NCBI GenBank assembly: GCA_903887775.1
Contig: CAISRB010000019.1
Span: 124,001-188,000 of the forward strand
Direction of reading: 5' to 3'
From: an uncultured Bacteroidales bacterium
GTDB taxonomy: Bacteria > Bacteroidota > Bacteroidia > Bacteroidales > FEN-979
DNA: 64,000 bases
A program made the translations under genes and the position numbers. The notes beneath the pieces are model-generated. The model had not been told where the DNA came from. It worked only from the letters and a program-made list of their open reading frames with translations, and did not search any database. Positions within the stretch are counted from its first letter, which is position 1. Each line of letters begins with the position of its first letter. Of the stretch, positions 59,458 to 64,000 are shown piece after piece.

Positions 59458-60810
59458 ATGTCAAACATCTTCTCCCACGCCATCAGCCCCGCTTTCACCA
59501 AGCAATCCATCCGTGAGTTTTTCGTCAGCCCCTTCTTCATGGGCGAAGATATCCGGGGCGCCATCACGGTCCGCACCGACGTCAAGGGTACCGAGCTTCT
59601 GAACAAGATCTCCCGTCCTTCGTTTATTACTAAACCCAAAGCTGCTCCTGGTTTCACTCCTACCGGCACCTTTGCTCTCTCTACCCAGTCCATCACCGTG
59701 GCTCCCATGGCCATGGAGTTCGAGCAGAATGCCCGGGCTTTCTGGGGATCCATCGTGGAACAGTTGCTGGCCACCGGCTATAAGGAGGACGATATCGAGC
59801 GGATGAAGGAGCCCGATATCTGGAACAAGATCATGTTGCCGATCATTGCCCAGGCCGGTCAGCAGGACCTGATCCGCCAGATGTTTTTCGGCAATCCGGT
59901 CCAGGAAACCTTGTCTTCTGGAATCCCCACCGGTACGGTCGATACCAATTTCTCGGGCTATACCGGTTTCCTTTCGCATTTTCTGGTCAATCTCTATGCC
60001 GGTACCATTCCTTCTGCCCAGCATGTGGTCGTTGATTCGGCGACCTCTGCGGTGAAAGCTGAGAAAATCCTCACCTATACCTATGGTGCAACGGATACCC
60101 TGATTACCGTTACGATCAATGGAGTGGAATATACCCAGGCTTATGCTTCCAGCGCTTCGGCTACTGTGGCTGCCTGGCTTACCACTCACAAAGCCACTAT
60201 TGAAGCTCGTGCCGGGATCAACGGCGTCATTGTGACCAATCCTTCCGGCGCCCAAATCAAGGTGGTCAGCCGTTACAAAGGCCAGTCTTTCACATTTACT
60301 GCTGTGGCAAACAGCGGGGGTTCTTTTGCAGCTTCCGGAACTGTTGCTGCAGTTAAGGCAGGCGCTCTGGCTTCAGGCGAGGCCGATGCAACCCTAGAAG
60401 AAATGATCGATACGGCCCGTCCCGAAATGTTTGAATTCCCTCTGGTGTTCATGGTCACTCGTTCCATGTGGAGGAACCTGGTTCATACGATCAAAAACAA
60501 GACCGGTGATCTTCCGCTCACCATGATGCTGAATGGGGTGAATGTTCCTTCGTATGAAGGCTATCCGGTTCTCATCCGTCCAGACTGGGATACCTGGATT
60601 GCAACATACCAGAATGGGATTCAGCCTCATCGTGCTTTATTTACTACCCAGCAGAACCTCATCTTTGCCACCGACGGACTGATGGATCCTCAGGATATCG
60701 AATCCTGGTATAATCCCGATCTGCAGATGCGCCGTTACCGGGTCCAGTACAAAGCCCAGACTGCATATCTCCATTCCGAATTGCTGATGCTGGCCGGCTT
60801 CGGCGACTAA
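59458..60810 (+). CDS. Major capsid protein (HK97-fold-like) with inserted domain
   Basis: 450 residues. The N-terminus and C-terminus (WRNLVHTIKNKTG, GYPVLIRPDWD, LIFATDGLMDPQDIESWYN) form a phage major capsid fold with the typical elongated A-domain. Between about 205 and 310 lies a Gly/Ala/Thr-rich insert (TITVTINGVEYTQAY-like and SRYKGQSFTFTAVAN) that looks like an Ig-like surface domain decorating the capsid. It is preceded by heptad array 4. Protease, capsid and portal follow each other in the operon. Confidence 0.85.
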   Translation: MSNIFSHAISPAFTKQSIREFFVSPFFMGEDIRGAITVRTDVKGTELLNKISRPSFITKPKAAPGFTPTGTFALSTQSITVAPMAMEFEQNARAFWGSIVEQLLATGYKEDDIERMKEPDIWNKIMLPIIAQAGQQDLIRQMFFGNPVQETLSSGIPTGTVDTNFSGYTGFLSHFLVNLYAGTIPSAQHVVVDSATSAVKAEKILTYTYGATDTLITVTINGVEYTQAYASSASATVAAWLTTHKATIEARAGINGVIVTNPSGAQIKVVSRYKGQSFTFTAVANSGGSFAASGTVAAVKAGALASGEADATLEEMIDTARPEMFEFPLVFMVTRSMWRNLVHTIKNKTGDLPLTMMLNGVNVPSYEGYPVLIRPDWDTWIATYQNGIQPHRALFTTQQNLIFATDGLMDPQDIESWYNPDLQMRRYRVQYKAQTAYLHSELLMLAGFGD

Positions 60811-60843
60811 ATCATAAATCGTACATCGTAAATGAAATCGTAA
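60811..60843. repeat. Heptad repeat array 5
   Basis: Units atcataa, atcgtac, atcgtaa, then a 5-base break, then atcgtaa. It begins directly after the capsid stop; gtaaatcgtaattcc recurs just before the portal start (60919). Confidence 0.75.
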
Positions 60844-60918
60844 ATCGGGGTTATTCGCAATATTGTTAATTTTTAATAGTGCTCATTACGGCTGCGCCGA
60901 ACGTAAATCGTAATTCCA

Positions 60919-62172
60919 ATGTCACCTTCCCCCCGTCTCTACGAGTTCTCCTATGCTCCTGTCCTTGATTTGTTTGATACGGATTATATCGCTTCGCGGA
61001 CCAATTATCAGGATTACATTCCATTTGGGGATGACAATGCCCTCCCTCGCCAGTTAATCAAGCTGGCCCGGGAGGTTCCTGTTCACCGGGCCATCCTGAA
61101 TTCGAAAACCAATTACATCATTGGCCAGGGCATACAGTCTTCCGATCCTGCAACTTCACGGTTTATCAACCTTTCCAATAATATCCGGGAACCTTTTTTG
61201 TATACCTTAAAGAAGCTCTGTTTCGATTACCTTACTTTCGGAAACTGTTATTATGAGCTGGTTTCTAATTCCAAAAGGTCTTTTGTCTTTGTCTACCATC
61301 AGGATGCTTCCCGGGTCCGCTTGCATGTCGATGGCAAGCAGGTCCTTATCCATCCCTGCTGGGATTTGTTCAAGAGCAAGGATGACAAGGATCTGCAAAC
61401 CCTGGCGCTCTTCCCTGAATTTTCAAAGGGTCCCGACGGATTGTTACATTCCATCGTACAGATCAAAGATTACGAACCTGAATTCTTTTACTATGGTATT
61501 CCGTCCTATTTCGCCGGGATCCGCAATGTCATCATCTCGGGCCTCACCAATATCTGGAATCAGACCCGTTTGGAATCTTCCTTCGCCACTCCTGGCCTTC
61601 TGGTGATCCCGGGAGTCAACTCCGATGAAGCGGCCGACGAACTGGATGCTATGTTTCAGCAATACAAAGGCGCTCTCAGTTCCAAGGCCAACGAAATCAT
61701 CATTCAGTACCTTTCCGATCTTGGGCCCGGCATCAGTTCCCAGGAAGCCAAGTTCATCTCCTTCAACCGTGACAAGGAGGACAACTGGACAAGTCTTCAC
61801 AAGCAGTCCGAAATCTCCCTCATCACCATTCACAACTGGTTCCGTACCCTTACTCCCTACTCCGACGAAAAAGCCGGCTTCGACTCCGGCCGCATTCTCA
61901 ATGAGTACGATATCGCCATTTCCACCGTCATCCACCCTATCCAGGAAGTCTTCATCCAATCCCTCGAAACCTCACTCTCTGAATGTAACCTGGAGTTCAA
62001 AGACTTCGAATTCATCAACACTCCCCCCATCTCCCGAATCAACCCCATGAAATACGTCTGGGAAATCCGCCGCGACACCGGCCTCGACTACGACAAAACC
62101 GACCCCGTCCAAAAACTCCTGGTCCTTCAATTGAAAAACATCTACCCATCTTCCGATACCCTAAACATCTGA
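60919..62172 (+). CDS. Phage portal protein
   Basis: 417 residues. Portal signs: the start YIPFGDDNALPRQL, VHRAILNSKTNYIIGQG, a FDYLTFGNCYYELV hinge with membrane-like packing, and GLLVIPGVNSDEAADELDA before the clip-and-wing part, ending near PISRINPMKYV. It forms the ring through which DNA enters the head. It lies after the capsid gene here, whereas most phages place portal between terminase and capsid. Small gaps separate it from the neighbouring head genes. Confidence 0.85.
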   Translation: MSPSPRLYEFSYAPVLDLFDTDYIASRTNYQDYIPFGDDNALPRQLIKLAREVPVHRAILNSKTNYIIGQGIQSSDPATSRFINLSNNIREPFLYTLKKLCFDYLTFGNCYYELVSNSKRSFVFVYHQDASRVRLHVDGKQVLIHPCWDLFKSKDDKDLQTLALFPEFSKGPDGLLHSIVQIKDYEPEFFYYGIPSYFAGIRNVIISGLTNIWNQTRLESSFATPGLLVIPGVNSDEAADELDAMFQQYKGALSSKANEIIIQYLSDLGPGISSQEAKFISFNRDKEDNWTSLHKQSEISLITIHNWFRTLTPYSDEKAGFDSGRILNEYDIAISTVIHPIQEVFIQSLETSLSECNLEFKDFEFINTPPISRINPMKYVWEIRRDTGLDYDKTDPVQKLLVLQLKNIYPSSDTLNI

Positions 62173-62189
62173 ATCAAATGATTATCGCG

Positions 62190-62237
62190 ACCTTCCTTGC
62201 GTCCTTCTTCACGGTTTTCCTCACGTAATTCCTCACG
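62190..62237. repeat. Four-unit 12-bp tandem repeat before the connector gene
   Basis: Units accttccttgcg, tccttcttcacg, gttttcctcacg, taattcctcacg share the nnnTTCCTCACG consensus with the array at 45955-46026. The array fills most of the spacer before the ATG at 62243. Confidence 0.85.
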
Positions 62238-62242
62238 AACTT

Positions 62243-62716
62243 ATGTCATTGATCTCCTCCACCGAAGTAATCGCCCTCGCCTATGTAACCGAGCTCGACC
62301 CCACGATGATCAAATCCGAGGTCATCCAAACCGCCGAGCTTAAATATGTAAAGCCTGTATTGACCTCTGCTTTGTACAACGATGTCGTTACAAACCCCGG
62401 CGATTACTCAAACCTGATTACATCGTATATAAAGCCCTGCCTCGCATTCTTCGTCAAGTATGCCATGCTCAACCAGCAGCTCCTCGAAACAGCCCAGTAC
62501 ACCCCCGGCGCCGACCCGTCATTATCACCGGCCCTGGTTGAAATCTCCACCGCAGTATTGCTCCCAAGGGATCACCGCCGCGACACCATGCAGGAAGTTC
62601 TTTCCATTGCCCGTTCCAAACAAACCCTCCTGCAGGAATATGTAATCTCCCAGAATTATCCATTGTACATAGCCCCCGCTTCCAAAAGAGTCTCCGGCTT
62701 CCGAATCACATCATAA
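62243..62716 (+). CDS. Head-tail connector-like protein
   Basis: 157 residues, all-helical, with the form of the DUF6712-type head completion proteins that follow portal genes in Bacteroidota phages: a short N-terminal LISSTEVIALAYV helix, a TAELKYVKPVL stretch and IKPCLAFFVKYAML. Such proteins sit under the portal and connect it to the tail. Starts right after the 12-bp repeat array. Assignment is from position and fold outline. Confidence 0.6.
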   Translation: MSLISSTEVIALAYVTELDPTMIKSEVIQTAELKYVKPVLTSALYNDVVTNPGDYSNLITSYIKPCLAFFVKYAMLNQQLLETAQYTPGADPSLSPALVEISTAVLLPRDHRRDTMQEVLSIARSKQTLLQEYVISQNYPLYIAPASKRVSGFRITS

Positions 62717-62727
62717 ATGAAAACTCA

Positions 62728-62781
62728 AATCCTAGATCTTGTATCCTGCATCCTGCATCAAATCATGTATCCTAAATCATA
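62728..62781. repeat. Heptad repeat array 6
   Basis: Units aatccta, gatcttg, tatcctg, catcctg, catcaaa in phase, then after a slip tatccta, aatcata. Lies between the connector stop and the ATG at 62794. Confidence 0.85.
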
Positions 62782-62793
62782 AACATCTTCCCT

Positions 62794-63141
62794 ATGTCAA
62801 TCGCCCGCAGAATGATTCAATGCTCCTTGCCTGTCTCAGGTGGAAATGCATTAACCCCATACATTCAGATTCCTAACGGAGCAACCAAACTCACCATTCA
62901 GTTTATTTACTCCGGACTGGATGCTGATATCCTCCTCACCATGCTCCAGAGTCTCGATGGATCCAATTTCGATACCTGTGTAAACGAGGATGACGCACCA
63001 ATCACCATCACCCTCGACAAGGATTTCGCCTCAATGACCCTCAACGTCGCCGACCTCCTCACAACCTGGGTCCATTTTTCCATGGAGGTAGGCGAAGCCA
63101 AAACCGGTTCTCTCGATAAACTCTACGTCATGATGACTTAA
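62794..63141 (+). CDS. Small structural phage protein of unknown function
   Basis: 115 residues, beta-rich and acidic in the middle (LDADILLTMLQSLDGSNFD and ALTLDKDFASMTLNVAD-like stretches). Fits a head completion or tail tube-associated protein by position. Framed by heptad arrays on both sides. No family recognised. Confidence 0.6.
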   Translation: MSIARRMIQCSLPVSGGNALTPYIQIPNGATKLTIQFIYSGLDADILLTMLQSLDGSNFDTCVNEDDAPITITLDKDFASMTLNVADLLTTWVHFSMEVGEAKTGSLDKLYVMMT

Positions 63142-63167
63142 TAATCCATTATCAATGATCAATCAAA

Positions 63168-63202
63168 CATCCTGCATCCCGTATCCCAAATCCCGCATCT
63201 TA
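63168..63202. repeat. Heptad repeat array 7
   Basis: Five in-phase units: catcctg, catcccg, tatccca, aatcccg, catctta; looser copies continue to the ATG at 63226. Shares its first two units with array 4 and its style with array 6. Confidence 0.9.
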
Positions 63203-63225
63203 AATCAATCCTAAATCATTCAATC

Positions 63226-64000
63226 ATGGGCCTTTCAAAATACTTCCTCATGGGTCAGCAAAACCGCGGAACCACCAACTACCGGGACTTTTCTCAGCAA
63301 CTTTCAGCCCCGGCCCGTCCGCGTTCCGGGATAATCCGGGCCTGGCTCGACAGCCTCGGTATCCTCAATTTCCTGGCAAGTACCGGTCCGGCCGTTAAGG
63401 CCATCCTGGGCCTCCAGGCCGATTATGATGATGCCGTCACAAAGAAGCATTCCAATGCCAGTGATCATACCCACGCCAATGCAACAGCCTTAGCGGCGGT
63501 TTCCGGGAACAATACCGGTGATCAGGATCTTTCCACATGTTCTAAAGCAGTTCAGGGAACCTTATCAGCCGGGGCCCTTGCAGGGAATGCGCGCGGTGCC
63601 AATGCGACCGATTTCCAGTTTGTCAGGGAATCCGTTGCCCGTGTAGCAAGTGGGGCCGGTTCATTCATTGCCGGCGGACAGCATAACCAGGTGTCCGGTG
63701 CAAATTCTATGGCTGCGGCAGGTTCTCACAATGAAGTCAGCGGACAGTTCTGCCTGGTCTCAGGCGAGCATAATGAAATCACCGGTGATCACAGCTCGGC
63801 CTTTGGTGATCAGCATGAGGTAAGTGGCAATAAGTCCACGGCCTATGGTTCCAGCCATGTGATTTCCGCCGAAATGGCCTTTGCCGAAGGAGATGGAAAT
63901 ATTGTTTCTGGTGTCGGTGGTCATGCCGAAGGCACCTTAAACGAATGTGCCGCCGATTATTCCCATGCCGAAGGCTGCAATGCGAAAACCTATAACATCT
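63226..64000 (+). CDS. Phage tail fibre/adhesin-like protein, partial (3' end outside window)
   Basis: The first 258 residues are visible. After a helical ~65-residue start (MGLSKYFLMGQQNRGTTNY...) comes a SNASDHTHAN segment typical of fibre shafts, then from about residue 140 a run of 14- to 15-residue repeats such as SGxxSxAxGxxHxVSG. This is the left-handed beta-roll of YadA-like heads also found in phage receptor-binding fibres. It probably binds the host surface or serves as tail spike. The end and any chaperone or peptidase domain lie beyond the window. Confidence 0.75.
   Translation, partial: MGLSKYFLMGQQNRGTTNYRDFSQQLSAPARPRSGIIRAWLDSLGILNFLASTGPAVKAILGLQADYDDAVTKKHSNASDHTHANATALAAVSGNNTGDQDLSTCSKAVQGTLSAGALAGNARGANATDFQFVRESVARVASGAGSFIAGGQHNQVSGANSMAAAGSHNEVSGQFCLVSGEHNEITGDHSSAFGDQHEVSGNKSTAYGSSHVISAEMAFAEGDGNIVSGVGGHAEGTLNECAADYSHAEGCNAKTYNI

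Noticed and set aside
41401-63225. Heptad arrays as CRISPR
   Set aside because: Units are only 7 bases, no spacers separate them and no cas gene is present.

Overview
The window looks like a chromosome segment of an anaerobic Bacteroidota bacterium carrying the left two thirds of an integrated tailed-phage genome. Pointers to Bacteroidota are TAnnTTTG promoter boxes at fitting distances from many starts, weak use of Shine-Dalgarno sites, a type IX secretion C-terminal sorting domain, family GH92 and GH2 glycosidases, and a free-standing 'transporter suffix' protein. Pointers to anaerobic life are a glycyl radical dehydratase with its activase and a fused enzyme of the anaerobic ergothioneine pathway.

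Chromosomal part (1-38.3 kb). An operon of ene-reductase, EXPERA membrane protein and short-chain dehydrogenase (1-1972) is followed by galactose genes (galM, galK), a PPK2 polyphosphate kinase, and a run of plus-strand genes for mannoside and glucoside breakdown (GH2 beta-mannosidase, GH92 alpha-mannosidase, GH31). Between the glycosidases lie an EamA exporter, a secreted M64 peptidase and a trans-4-hydroxy-L-proline dehydratase (HypD) with its activase. An MFS carrier and a transglutaminase-like lipoprotein follow. The minus strand then carries a CDF-like membrane protein, a triple-rhodanese plus histidine methyltransferase fusion (EanB-EanA type), and a tightly packed operon from 32.7 down to 26.1 kb: CrtC/AttH-like protein, ABC ATPase, ABC permease, ICMT-Lgt fusion, sulfotransferase, radical SAM/SPASM protein and transporter-suffix protein. 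That operon looks biosynthetic and I do not recognise its product. A T9SS-exported hydrolase, a putrescine catabolic pair (patA plus aldehyde dehydrogenase) and a second CDF-like protein close this part.

Prophage (38.36 kb to the right edge). It begins at a 44-bp 3' fragment of a tRNA-Arg(ACG) gene next to a tyrosine integrase, so the element sits in the 3' half of that tRNA; the intact copy should lie beyond the window. Early genes encode an excisionase-like HTH protein, an SbcC/Rad50-like ATPase, RecT, an MBL-fold hydrolase, a small protein with an SSB-like tail, a primase-polymerase/helicase and a PD-(D/E)XK nuclease. A cargo segment at about 48.5-56.35 kb holds two very large signalling proteins (CheB-CheR-PAS and a hybrid histidine kinase) plus 1.7 kb of gene-less DNA rich in long hairpins. 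Minus-strand terminase genes follow, then plus-strand protease/scaffold, capsid, portal, connector and tail/fibre genes. The portal lies downstream of the capsid gene, and the terminase genes are divergent, which is an unusual order.

Most notable signals: (1) a family of degenerate 7-bp tandem repeats that fills seven prophage spacers directly upstream of start codons and in one case runs through the start codon; (2) a 12-bp repeat shared between an in-frame array inside the primase gene and the spacer before the connector gene; (3) inverted long hairpins with a shared 12-nt core bracketing the signalling cargo; (4) the EanB-EanA fusion; (5) the ICMT-Lgt/sulfotransferase/radical SAM operon.
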